The translations under genes were made by a program, and so were the position numbers. From contig JH155980.1 in NCBI GenBank assembly GCA_000226015.1, positions 10,664-34,698 of the forward strand: 24,035 bases of DNA. The letters are read 5' to 3'. This document shows positions 18,301-24,035 of this stretch, in pieces; positions within the stretch are counted from its first letter, which is position 1, and each line of letters opens with the position of its first letter. This DNA is from Mnemiopsis leidyi. Its lineage: Eukaryota; Ctenophora; Tentaculata; Lobata; Bolinopsidae. Below the pieces are notes generated by a model. That model made no database searches. It was not told where the DNA came from and was given only the letters and a program-made list of their open reading frames with translations.

Positions 18301-20406
18301 AGATAAATAGCTGGGTCTTCTCTCGCTGTCCAACTGTAACGTGACTTAGTTAGAAGGGGGCGTCTTTACAGAGTTCAAGGACAAACAGATAATCGCACTA
18401 CATAGAGTTTAAGAACAAACAGATAATCGCACTACACAGTGTTCAAGAACAAAAAGATAATCGCACTTCATAGAGTTCAAGAACAAACAGATAATCGCAC
18501 TTCACAGAGTTCAAGAACAAACAGATAATCGCACTACATAGAGTTCAAGAACAAACAGATAATCGCACTTCATAGAGTTCAAGAACAAACAGATAATCGC
18601 ACTACATAGAGTTCAAGAACAAACAGATAATCGCACTACTGTCAACTGGAGAATTTGAAGCGGGGGTATTACTATCAACCAGTTTACAAATATTTCTAAT
18701 ATTTCTACCAATATTACCAATATTACAAACATTACCAATATTACCAATATTACCAATATTACCAATATTACCAATATTACAAACATTACAAATATTACCA
18801 ATATTACCAATATTACCAATATTACCAATATAAATACCAATATTACCAATATCACCAATATTACCAATATTACCAATATTACAAACATTACCAACCTCCT
18901 CCTTGCCGCCGACACTGTCCCAACTAGCCGACTTGAGACTGACAACACTGCCCTCCAGCATGGAGGACGAGACTTTCCGGGGCAGGTAGGACGTGTCCGG
19001 TAAACTCAGACTGCGCAGCTGACGTCGCCGCTTCCGCGCACCCATTTTGTACACCTGCGCAGGGGTGGGATTGAGCAGATACAACCTTAAAAGTAAGCTG
19101 ACTAGGGGACACGTCGAACGTGCCGTATTCTGATTGGTAGTGAGGTATTTTCCAGGCATATTCTTCTTACTTAGAGTGTGTATGAGCTCTGTTAATGATT
19201 TTAAAAGTGCACTGTATAAACTGATCACGAACCAGCCAAGAAAAGACCATGAAATTACCATAAAACTGCCATGAAACAACCATGAAACGACCTTGAAACA
19301 AGCCATGAACAAACCATGAAACAACCATAAACAACCATGGACTCGTGATTGTAACAACCATTGACTCACCTCGATATCATAAGCCCGGTTCTTGACAGAA
19401 TGTTTTCTGTTTTCAAACCTAAGACTGTCGATCTCCTTCCCGGCGTTATCTAGTCTCTGTCTAAGTCTCTGTATCTCGTACGATTTCTTGCGAGTAACGA
19501 ACTGCTCTGACGTCACTTTGTCTTGCAGCTGCAGCAATGTATCATTTTTGGTATTTCACTAGCACAAAGAACAGCAATACTAGGCAGGCTGATCACAGCT
19601 AAGATATTTCACTAACACAAAGAACGGCAATTCTAACTCTAGCTGATCTAAAATACTGAAATACAAGTACGAACCTCCTCTATCCGATAGAGCACATCAC
19701 TGAAAGTTGAACGAGACGAGTCCATACCTAGCAGCTCCTGGAGAAGAGCTAGGGGAGTTTTATGTACCTGAGTAGTGTTTTTATTGTGTTTTCTGTACCT
19801 GAGTAGTGTTTTTATTGAGTTTTCTGTGCCTGAGTAGTGTTTTTATTGAGTTTTCTGAGCCTGGGTAGTGTTTTTATTGAGTTTTCTGTACCTGAGTAGT
19901 TGTTTTTTTTGTTTTTTGAACCTGAGTAGTATTTTTATTGAGTTTTCTGTACCTGAGTAATGTTGTTATTGAGTTTTCTGTACCTGAGTAGCATCTTAGT
20001 GTATACAGAAATAAAAATAGAAAAATTTGAATTTTTGATCAACATCAGATCTCTTGGAGCTTGAAACAAACTTACACACCTGTGTATTAGAACTACTGGC
20101 TCTATTTCTGTTGTGACTTTCGAAACTTCGCGATCGAAACCGAACAGACTTTTTCCCTCGACGTTTTTCTTCAAAGTCAGGGTAACTCTGAAATAACAGT
20201 TTCAAGGCTTCAATTCCTCACGTGGTCCAACAAGAAATTCAAAAATTTTAAAATTAAGATGAAATTTTGACAATTTGACGAACAACTGTCGCTTATTGAT
20301 TTAAGTCTTAAGACCTTTTGCAGCTCAACCACCAAAAACTTACGCGGAAAAATATTTGTTGATGAATCTGTTCTCGGGTCGAGAACATTCTAAACTTAAA
20401 ATTCAT
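3046..20406 (-). CDS. Large multi-exon coiled-coil protein gene, centrosome/cilium-type, family unassigned (gene-level entry)
   Basis: Exons on the minus strand run from an ATG at 20406 (or 20388) to a TGA at 3046-3048. Joining them gives about 2,304 residues with matching phase at every junction. Residues 1-230 are basic and serine-rich with short helices. Residues about 231-2207 are almost continuous heptad-type coiled coil rich in E, K, Q and L. The tail has a poly-Glu run. I see no kinase, motor, GTPase or membrane segment, and no CM1 signature of the CDK5RAP2/centrosomin family. Long coiled-coil proteins of this size are commonly centrosomal, ciliary-rootlet or Golgi scaffolds. The X-box at 20655 favours a centriolar/ciliary role, which is inference. 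The locus may instead be two genes, 20406-18112 and 17245-3046, because the exon 6/7 junction is weak. Confidence 0.75.
3120..3172 (-). repeat. Coding GAG/GAA microsatellite (poly-Glu)
   Basis: CCTCCTCTT-type repeats on the plus strand encode a Glu/Gly-rich acidic run in exon 25 on the minus strand. Confidence 0.9.
3517..3607 (-). CDS. Coiled-coil gene, exon 24
   Basis: Phase 1 to 2, acceptor AAATCCTCAG, perfect GTAAGT donor. The peptide VKEELMASAENAEKLELELK ends KRQNCSLPR and is the last regular coiled coil. Confidence 0.85.
3729..3849 (-). CDS. Coiled-coil gene, exon 23
   Basis: Phase 0 to 1, acceptor CCTGTACAG, donor GTGAGT. The peptide VGKLEKREKGLIEQISGYKE to EQLLERYK is coiled coil. 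Confidence 0.85.
4001..8059 (-). CDS. Coiled-coil gene, giant exon 22 (1,353 codons)
   Basis: A single open stretch from acceptor ATATTTTCAG to donor GTTTGT, phase 0/0 (model residues 785-2137). It starts LQMARDKLEAVNLQMADQER and is coiled coil for most of its length. An acidic Ser-rich break (RMDSEDFDFQDSSSSSG) occurs near the start. A 53-residue tandem duplication has KNRD motifs at residues about 1377 and 1430. A Ser/Asp patch (SSDSENDD) and a C-terminal linker with ENLCSNCYAR and two TPRK sites (CDK-type S/T-P-x-K) precede the last heptads. Roughly 60% of the protein lies in this intronless exon. Confidence 0.95.
8247..8310 (-). CDS. Coiled-coil gene, exon 21
   Basis: Phase 2 to 0, acceptor GATATTGCAG, donor GTAATA. 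The peptide VSKCEKQRDEVSKNNELLRE is coiled coil and joins exon 20 directly in frame. Confidence 0.85.
8444..8485 (-). CDS. Possible 42-base cassette microexon
   Basis: A good acceptor (TTATTTCAG) and a GTCTGT donor bound exactly 42 bases. The phase is 2 in and 2 out, adding NLQLHSQVWILKN. Exons 20 and 21 join in frame with or without it, so it could be an alternative exon. The donor is weak. This could also be chance. Confidence 0.35.
   Translation of the reverse strand, partial: KSPTPLASLDSKK
8640..8900. repeat. Degenerate ~35-bp tandem repeat built on the exon 20 donor junction
   Basis: Units resemble CCCCTATAAACACTTACTTC plus AGTTTGTACTTTATA. ACTTAC (minus GTAAGT) recurs at 8703, 8739, 8794 and 8830 besides the real donor at 8895-8900. 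A further unit at 8860 has decayed (CTTAAT). Units also keep the TTCAG that corresponds to the exon end. Confidence 0.85.
8901..9013 (-). CDS. Coiled-coil gene, exon 20 (flanked on both sides by repeats touching its splice sites)
   Basis: Phase 0 to 2, acceptor TGTTCTGCAG, perfect GTAAGT donor. The peptide KERLDETDMRFADLEDEFHQ continues to SQKGSKL, coiled coil. The acceptor is the outermost copy of a 51-bp tandem repeat. The donor is followed by four further copies of its own sequence in a degenerate repeat of about 35 bp. Confidence 0.85.
9016..9271. repeat. 51-bp tandem repeat, five units, abutting the exon 20 acceptor
   Basis: GCAG anchors at 9016, 9068, 9119, 9170 and 9221 (first unit 52 bp, the rest 51). 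Fifty-one is divisible by three, so several frames stay open, but these are not genes. Only the exon-proximal copy keeps the CTGCAG that gives the acceptor AG; the others read TTGCAG (minus CTGCAA). Confidence 0.95.
9416..9535 (-). CDS. Coiled-coil gene, exon 19
   Basis: Forty codons, phase 0/0, acceptor CCCCACCAG, donor GTAATT. The peptide DKIKDKCKIRDLEDDLRNKE to QQDKEKY is coiled coil. Confidence 0.85.
9692..9832 (-). CDS. Coiled-coil gene, exon 18
   Basis: Forty-seven codons, phase 0/0, acceptor GTGAAACAG, donor GTTGGT. The peptide MIKSLNEEVKWYESEREKQN to KDQIGEQFK is coiled coil. Confidence 0.85.
9833..10389. other. Intronic sequence around exon 17
   Basis: Apart from exon 17 (9970-10126), this holds AT-rich intron. 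10250-10389 is rich in ACAAAC/ACAGAC words on the plus strand. No other feature seen. Confidence 0.5.
9970..10126 (-). CDS. Coiled-coil gene, exon 17 (globular-looking insert)
   Basis: Phase 2 to 0, acceptor CTTTATTCAG, donor GTAAAT. Unlike its neighbours this 52-codon exon is not heptad-rich. The segment DQIVKEYCSGGLFPRKPETF is followed by LFIDEKLTALVNTLYGNFT, rich in aromatic residues, Gly and Pro. It is required to convert phase 2 of exon 16 to phase 0 of exon 18, which supports its reality. I do not recognise the fold. Confidence 0.7.
10390..10482 (-). CDS. Coiled-coil gene, exon 16
   Basis: Phase 2 to 2, acceptor GCTCAG, donor GTAGAA. The peptide VLERELQDADEHRQTLERQL continues EKEHSENKEL and is strong coiled coil. 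Confidence 0.85.
10692..10713. repeat. Microsatellite starting at the exon 15 donor
   Basis: ACATAC/ACACAC units on the plus strand. Minus-strand GTATGT occurs at 10692-10697, 10696-10701, 10704-10709 and as the real donor 10708-10713. Confidence 0.85.
10714..10789 (-). CDS. Coiled-coil gene, exon 15
   Basis: Phase 1 to 2, acceptor ATACTTACAG, donor GTATGT. The peptide RRTSHDMESEEDLEFRLRQK ends CDEV. The donor is the first unit of a GTATGT/GTGTGT microsatellite, and a 20-bp repeat starts about 20 bases upstream of the acceptor. Confidence 0.8.
10808..10880. repeat. ~20-bp tandem repeat (ACTTCATGA...CATGACATTA)
   Basis: Two good copies and one or two degenerate copies, lying just upstream (minus sense) of the exon 15 acceptor. 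Confidence 0.8.
11019..11109 (-). CDS. Coiled-coil gene, exon 14
   Basis: Phase 0 to 1, acceptor GTTTTTAG, donor GTAACA. The peptide AKLEDREFLRAIFEQRKTED continues PLFFKQLISE: a helix, then a hydrophobic stretch unlike a regular coiled coil. Confidence 0.8.
11651..11942. mobile_element. Possible MITE-like element with interrupted inverted ends
   Basis: The left end CAGGGTTATGAGTAAT and the right end (reverse complement CAGGGT, about 20 intervening bases, then TATGAGTAAT) share two blocks. CAGGG ends are typical of hAT elements. No clear 8-bp target duplication is visible, so this is tentative. Confidence 0.3.
11832..11854. promoter_or_regulatory. Two TCACGTGA E-boxes
   Basis: TCACGTGA at 11832-11839 and 11847-11854. 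This palindrome is the USF/MITF/TFE-class bHLH-zip site. They are intronic. Confidence 0.4.
12150..12216. repeat. GTTTGT/GTCTGT microsatellite starting at the exon 13 donor
   Basis: Plus strand ACAAAC/ACAGAC/ACACAC units. ACAAAC (minus GTTTGT) occurs at 12151, 12167, 12179, 12183 and 12199 and as the real donor 12211-12216. Confidence 0.9.
12217..12313 (-). CDS. Coiled-coil gene, exon 13
   Basis: Phase 2 to 0, acceptor CTTATTGCAG, donor GTTTGT. Thirty-two codons, SELTANNRSQIEYLENQIEQ to IVAQIQ, coiled coil. The donor is the first unit of a GTTTGT/GTCTGT-rich microsatellite. Confidence 0.85.
12527..12635 (-). CDS. Coiled-coil gene, exon 12
   Basis: Phase 1 to 2, acceptor CCCTTTAG, donor GTAGGA. 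The peptide GPASVPRDIDKDQLIAQL continues with LNRSNAENASLDNSL: a short Pro-containing linker, then coiled coil. Confidence 0.85.
14070..14087. promoter_or_regulatory. 18-bp perfect palindrome with X-box-like core
   Basis: GGATTGCCATGGCAATCC is fully palindromic. ATTGCCATGGCAAT fits the X-box consensus at 13 of 14 positions. Possible intronic RFX site. Confidence 0.35.
14313..14358. repeat. Nested inverted repeat with E2F-like arms
   Basis: The inner arms TTCCGCCAAAA (14323-14333) and TTTTGGCGGAA (14340-14350) are exact complements with a 6-base loop. The outer arms are CCGCCA (14313) and TGGCGG (14353). TTTTGGCGG resembles an E2F/DP site. Confidence 0.7.
14641..14700. repeat. 20-bp repeat, three copies
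   Basis: TCTCACTGTGACATAAAGTA in three tandem copies. The middle copy has G instead of C at position 4. Confidence 0.95.
15489..15618 (-). CDS. Coiled-coil gene, exon 11
   Basis: Phase 0 to 1, acceptor CACTTCCAG, donor GTTAAT. The peptide NSELQEENSNLTKILRNTV is coiled coil, followed by a Gly/Ser/Pro linker and FRRVSRVSAIS. The following intron is the largest within the model (2.85 kb) and carries several palindromic motifs. Confidence 0.85.
15785..15918 (-). CDS. Coiled-coil gene, exon 10
   Basis: Phase 1 to 0, acceptor CCTTCTAG, perfect GTAAGT donor. Forty-four codons beginning TIQALQRELRENLE and ending DLQDLQAQ, coiled coil with one less regular centre (DRVVDHYDNVLRGHA). Confidence 0.85.
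16155..16239 (-). CDS. Coiled-coil gene, exon 9 (Cys-rich break in the coiled coil)
   Basis: Phase 0 to 1, acceptor CTTGCCGCAG, donor GTATGC. The peptide contains DPLENCVCENCLTHLG, with three Cys (model residues 333, 335, 338) and His341. This break in the coiled coil could be a small metal-binding site (inference). A related ENxCxNC sequence occurs in the giant exon. Confidence 0.8.
16567..16735 (-). CDS. Coiled-coil gene, exon 8
   Basis: Phase 2 in, phase 0 out; acceptor CGCTGCAG, donor GTTGGT. The peptide ETISRAEYERLRAEHDFTLQ to RKEIDRFESQ is a clear coiled coil with regular heptads. The intron upstream carries a short TGTTACACTA-type repeat. Confidence 0.85.
16940..17036. repeat. ~10-bp GTGTAACATA tandem repeat
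   Basis: About nine degenerate GTGTAACANA units in the exon 7/8 intron. Minus-sense ATGTTACA also occurs right after the exon 7 donor. Confidence 0.85.
17163..17245 (-). CDS. Coiled-coil gene, exon 7 (possible alternative start)
   Basis: Phase 0 to phase 2, acceptor GTTTCAG, donor GTAAAT. The peptide ILERLLKEST... ends NPMSNDANG. An internal Met (MSNDANG) could start a shorter isoform or separate protein if transcription begins at the promoter-like block 345-520 bases upstream. A GTGCGT donor at about 17452-17457 could end a noncoding first exon for such a transcript (inference). Confidence 0.7.
17246..18195. other. 0.95 kb between exons 6 and 7
   Basis: Intron (GC-AG type) or intergenic gap between two genes. 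It contains the promoter-like block at 17590-17769. No coding exon recognised. Confidence 0.55.
17590..17769. promoter_or_regulatory. Promoter-like block: X-box, three CCAAT boxes, palindromic E-box
   Basis: GTTACCATGGCGAC (17590-17603) matches RYYNYYATRRNRAC in full. CCAAT boxes lie at 17676-17680, 17707-17711 and 17738-17742. GTCACGTGAC ends at 17769. The density of classic promoter motifs suggests an internal or second promoter for transcripts starting near exon 7. Confidence 0.55.
18196..18333 (-). CDS. Coiled-coil gene, exon 6 (GC-type donor, or end of a separate gene)
   Basis: Forty-six codons (LDSERRPSYL to KYLRQKIQ) after a CACGTTACAG acceptor, phase 0. The best exit is CAG followed by GCTAGT, a GC-AG class donor, phase 0 and compatible with exon 7. 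Alternatives are a GT donor 60 bases further on (after codon TGT), or reading through to a TGA at 18112, which would end a 256-residue protein here. The acidic stretch SEDLDYTTCSDFEATLQDL is not coiled coil. Confidence 0.65.
18371..18640. repeat. 34-bp tandem repeat, eight copies
   Basis: AGATAATCGCACT recurs exactly every 34 bases: 18387, 18421, 18455, 18489, 18523, 18557, 18591 and 18625. Units differ by a few bases (CTACATAG/CTTCATAG). It lies in the exon 5/6 intron. Confidence 0.97.
18688..18895. repeat. 9-bp tandem repeat starting at the exon 5 donor
   Basis: Plus strand ACCAATATT units; minus strand ATTGGTAAT. The exon 5 donor GTTGGTAAT is the first unit. Open frames with Gly-Asn-Ile repeats here are artefacts. 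Confidence 0.95.
18896..19054 (-). CDS. Coiled-coil gene, exon 5 (basic/Ser-rich linker)
   Basis: Fifty-three codons, phase 0/0, acceptor CCCTGCGCAG, donor GTTGGT. The peptide starts VYKMGARKRRRQLRSLSL and ends SWDSVGGKEE. It is not coiled coil: basic at the start (RKRRR) and serine-rich after. The GC content is higher than in the flanking introns, as expected for coding. The donor is the first unit of a 9-bp tandem repeat. Confidence 0.8.
19244..19369. repeat. Degenerate CATGGTTGTTT repeat after the exon 4 donor
   Basis: Minus-strand CATGGTTGTTT/CATGGTTTGTT units. GAGTCAATGGTTGTT at the donor recurs as GAGTCCATGGTTGTT about 27 bases further. Confidence 0.75.
19370..19528 (-). CDS. Coiled-coil gene, exon 4 (first clear coiled coil)
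   Basis: Fifty-three codons (LQDKVTSEQF to NRAYDIE), phase 0/0, between a TTGCTGCAG acceptor and a GTGAGT donor. Hydrophobic heptads are visible (YEIQRLRQRLDNAGKEIDSL). The donor sequence is repeated in part 27 bases into the intron, where a CATGGTTGTTT-type repeat begins. Confidence 0.8.
19675..19737 (-). CDS. Coiled-coil gene, exon 3
   Basis: Twenty-one codons (ELLGMDSSRS to LYRIEE) between a CTTCTCCAG acceptor and a GTTCGT donor, phase 0/0. A Ser-rich turn is followed by the start of a helix that continues into exon 4. The intron upstream holds a 31-bp tandem repeat. Confidence 0.75.
19767..19995. repeat. 31-bp tandem repeat, eight copies
   Basis: CCTGAGTAG anchors at 19767, 19798, 19829, 19860, 19891, 19921, 19952 and 19983, with T-rich ATTGAGTTTTCT interiors. 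It lies in the exon 2/3 intron. Confidence 0.95.
20080..20187 (-). CDS. Coiled-coil gene, exon 2 (basic, RS-rich segment)
   Basis: Thirty-six codons between a TTATTTCAG acceptor and a GTGTGT donor, phase 0 at both ends. The peptide begins SYPDFEEKRRGKKS and continues with Arg/Ser-rich sequence. The EKRRGKK run is a possible nuclear-localisation or microtubule-binding basic patch (inference). No in-frame ATG exists in the exon, so an upstream exon is required. Confidence 0.7.
20344..20406 (-). CDS. Coiled-coil gene, exon 1 (start codon exon)
   Basis: The frame opens with ATG at 20406, with a second in-frame ATG at 20388 that has A at -3. It ends in phase 0 at a perfect GTAAGT donor. It encodes 21 (or 15) residues ending QQIFFR. 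The phase fits exon 2, which has no start codon of its own and is closed upstream by a stop. It lies about 250 bases downstream of an X-box. Confidence 0.6.
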
Positions 20407-20619
20407 TTGTAAATATACCCGAAAGTTTCCGTGAAAACAGGAAACAGAATACACAAAAACAACAAACACAAACCCTTAAGCGAAAGTCTGATCTGCGAGA
20501 ACCGTCATAACAACGACAACCTTCACAAAAACAAAAAACACCTAAAAACGTGTGTACACTGAAATCAAGTTAACGAATGAGTTTGAGGCTGGTGTGTTGT
20601 TTGTAAGCTTGTTTCCACT

Positions 20620-20668
20620 CCGGAAGTTATCTTATCGGAGTTTAACGGTCGGAGGTTGCCATGGTGAC
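20620..20668. promoter_or_regulatory. Promoter of the coiled-coil gene: ETS-like site and X-box
   Basis: CCGGAAGT (20620-20627) is an ETS/GABP-type site. GTTGCCATGGTGAC (20655-20668) fully fits the RFX X-box consensus on either strand. It is about 250 bases upstream of the start codon. X-boxes mark many animal ciliary genes. Confidence 0.6.
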
Positions 20669-21432
20669 CACAGTTTCGGGGTTGTGTGACAAGAGTTTAC
20701 CGGGGGATACTCTTATCGAATTTCAGAAATATGCGGAACCCCGTATCGTAAGATAATATTTAAGTAGCCACTTAACGACACGCGCCTGGGAGCAGTATTG
20801 TACCGCTAATGGGAGAAGTAAGTAGGTTAAGTAGTGACATATCATTATAGTGGCATGATAAGGGGACGGTAATTTCGGGACGTAACTCCGACACGTGCAA
20901 TTAGAGAGACAGGGTGAGTCATTGTACCGGGGATAGAGATAATATCTGTTTGTAAGTGTGTGATTATAGCTGCCCTCTAATAGATTGATTAGACAATTAT
21001 AGTAGCGCACATATTTCACCTAGGCACACAAATCAGGCGACAAACAGATAGCTTTTTTGTAAGTAAGTGACGGTACATTGGTGGATTCGTGTAACTACAA
21101 GTGCACAAACATTTCAGTACGGCACACATACACCAAGATACGGGTTTAGTTTTCCGGTTTCCTACATTAGAAAACTATTAGTTCTGGAACTGGACTCACG
21201 GTGGATAATTTAAGTTCCGACCAAACCAAAATTGAATTGAACCCAGTAAAACAGAAATGTACTGGGCTACTGCTTCGTATTATTATTATTTATTGTTATT
21301 TATTACTTTATTTCCAAAGTTTCTGTTACTGTTCTACTCACCCTGGAGTGGAGGTTTCTCTTAGGAAAATACGTTTCAGGAAGAGATCTGTTAAAACCAT
21401 GTGACGAGTTGAGATCAGGTGATAAGTTGAGA

Positions 21433-21482
21433 TCACATGAGAAGTTGAGATCACGTGATCTGTCACGTGATCTGTCACGTGA
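21433..21482. promoter_or_regulatory. Tandem TCACGTGA E-box cluster
   Basis: TCACGTGA at 21451, 21463 and 21475 (12-base spacing) is preceded by TCACATGA at 21433 within a GTTGAGATCA repeat starting near 21408. A strong bHLH-zip-type cluster between the two promoters. Confidence 0.6.
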
Positions 21483-22462
21483 CAGGTGAGGACAGTTCTC
21501 GTAGCGCGGTGTAGACGTGTACCGAGGTGATCTGAGGGACGACAGTCATGTGATCTTTTTTAATGTCGATACATGATTTCTAATCATTAACTGTAAATAC
21601 GACAGCTTTCAAAACNTTGTTATTCCAAAAATTCATCAAAAATGAAAAGATTAAGATTTGATATAAATGAAAAATTAATGACGTTTCTCGCGCTACCATA
21701 CAATTTCTGTTTAAGAATAGGATTAATATTAAAAACTGAACGATTTGTTGATTACATGTTCAGAGTAAAGCAGTTTGTCACGCCGCTGTTAACGCTACTG
21801 TCTACATTTTCAATGTTGATTTTCAGCTCTTCATAAAGTACGTCGTCCTCTGAAATAGAAACTTATAACTTCATAAATCATAGCGATACTTATTTAATCT
21901 TACATTGAATCTATTCAAATATATTTGGTATTAAAATGTTATCCCGCTAAACTTTAAACCAATTTATAATCTGACAAGATTTGTGTATACTCTTCAGCTC
22001 TTTATGAAAACTTAATCCTACTACCGATCCGGAACTAATTACCAAAGACTGCTGCCTCACATTTAAATAGCAGAGGACTATTAAATGTATTAAGTTTTCA
22101 ATAGGACAAATTTTCGGAAACCACTTACTGTGCCAGAGAGTGTCTTTCATGTAATCAGTTATTTGATTTCATGCCATAATGCGACCTGCAGAAGAAGGAA
22201 CACAGTTAAATAAATCTGTAAAGACAATTGTGATTGGATGCCATTATTTTAGGTATTAATTACGTCTTACACCTTGTCATGATTACAACAAGTAGCTTTT
22301 TACAATCAATTAGTCATGAGGAGCTGAAATTCAGAATTTTAACCGGTTGCAGGAACCTTCATTAGGCACTTCAGCTGTTTTACGGAGGCAGTAGATCACA
22401 ATCCACGCCAAGACGGTAATTGTCGTGTCACACTTCCTTCATAATGCACAGGTAAACTCGGG

Positions 22463-22470
22463 ATATAAAT
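22463..22470 (+). promoter_or_regulatory. cdc42: TATA-like box upstream of cdc42
   Basis: TATAAATA, 319 bases before the cdc42 ATG. With the acceptor-like CATTACAG at about 22755-22762 this suggests a noncoding first exon, but no clear donor was found. Confidence 0.35.
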
Positions 22471-22788
22471 AAACACAAACACACTGTTTACTCTTATCAC
22501 AACAATCATATTCAACTCCGTCTGCATTGCGTCGTGCCGTTACATTATATCAAACTGTTTAAGTATTAATCATTTGAAGTTTATTTGATCGTATAGGTCG
22601 TGAATGCTTGAATGTAATTATGCCCGTAAATAAAACATGAAGTTAAATTCTTTGAATCTTTGCCGACACGAACAGTAACTTTTTGAAAGTAAATTTTGAT
22701 AGAATTTTATTACCAGACAACTCTCACAAGCCCTTCACATAAACCTCAGTTAAGCCATTACAGTTGAACTTGATCAAAGCAGCGCCAG

Positions 22789-23695
<907 letters not shown>

Positions 23696-23737
23696 GTAGA
23701 GGGCAGGTTTTTTATTTATAATCACAAAAAAATCACT

Positions 23738-23893
23738 TAAGGGGTCGTTCACATATGACGTCAGCAAATTTTCGGTAATTTTTACCCCCCTCCCCCACTG
23801 TCATCATTCATCATCATGACAAAACCCCCCCTAAATGTCAGAGGTGAATTACCATAATGACATCATGACAGTCGGAACCCCTTTCCCCTTCTT
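23738..23893. mobile_element. MITE-like repeat with AAGGGGT ends
   Basis: Begins TAAGGGGTCGTTCACATATG then ACGTCA and ends in AACCCCTTT. Interior C-runs (CCCCCCTCCCCC, AACCCCCCCTAAATG) and TGACATCATGACA match the look of short nonautonomous elements with GGGGTC-GTTCA ends found in many invertebrates. The inverted ends are imperfect beyond about 8 bases. Confidence 0.55.
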
Positions 23894-24035
23894 CATGTAA
23901 AAAAATGTGATTTTTGGTTTTTTTAATTCGCAGCCATTTTTGAAATTTTTATACTAAGTCAGTAAAAACATGAAAACACAGTATTTCACCAGATTTCTGA
24001 ATCATAATTTTTACAGAAAATTTTCCTTTCTGTAT

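Larger units (their letters stand above)
20407..22788. other. 2.4 kb head-to-head intergenic region
   Basis: Separates the divergent coiled-coil and cdc42 genes. It contains the X-box/ETS block (20620-20668), an E-box cluster (21433-21482) and a TATA-like box (22463). One ambiguous base (n) is at 21616. No coding exon or RNA gene recognised. Confidence 0.6.

Noticed and set aside
18371..18640. CRISPR-like regular repeats (also the 31-bp and 51-bp arrays)
   Set aside because: Units are directly adjacent without unique spacers, in an animal intron.
18602..18895. Open frame with Gly-Asn-Ile repeats continuing past exon 5
   Set aside because: It is a 9-bp intronic microsatellite; exon 5 ends at 18896 with phase matching exon 6.
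3046..20406. CDK5RAP2/centrosomin assignment
   Set aside because: The CM1 signature (ENFNLKLRIYFLEE-like) is absent from all exons; only size and coiled coil are similar.
21201..21836. Small plus-strand open frames between the two genes
   Set aside because: AT-driven composition, no recognisable domain or splice context.

Overview
This is a piece of an animal (metazoan) nuclear genome, AT-rich and intron-rich. All coding sequence is split by GT-AG introns. One gene is clearly the Rho-family GTPase Cdc42, and RFX-type X-box promoter motifs occur. I cannot name the phylum; the short introns and many micro/minisatellites suggest an invertebrate. Exon limits were set by eye from splice sites and reading phase, with no RNA evidence.

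Minus strand, about 20.4 kb down to 3.0 kb: 26 small exons (one optional) and one giant 4,059-base exon join in one open frame, with phases that match at every junction. The model encodes about 2,304 residues, mostly coiled coil. I see no catalytic domain and cannot assign a family; its size, coiled coil and X-box promoter fit a centrosome, centriole or ciliary-base scaffold. A weak point is the exon 6 to exon 7 junction, which needs a GC-AG intron and lies next to a promoter-like block (X-box, three CCAAT boxes, E-box at 17590-17769). The locus may have an internal promoter, or may be two genes. One more minus-strand coiled-coil exon (265-357) is either a further exon of this gene or part of a next gene whose promoter could be the X-box/CCAAT block at 2443-2553.

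20.4-22.8 kb: a 2.4 kb head-to-head intergenic region with an X-box and ETS-like site on the coiled-coil side, a tandem E-box cluster in the middle, and a TATA-like box on the Cdc42 side.

Plus strand, 22.8 kb to the end: the first four coding exons of Cdc42 (134 residues, through G1-G4). The 3' part lies beyond the window. A MITE-like repeat sits in the fourth intron.

The most unusual pattern is that several introns of the coiled-coil gene begin with a tandem repeat whose first unit is the 5' splice site itself (after exons at 265, 8901, 10714, 12217, 18896 and probably 19370). This produces strings of extra donor-like sites. One exon (8901-9013) has repeats touching both of its splice sites.
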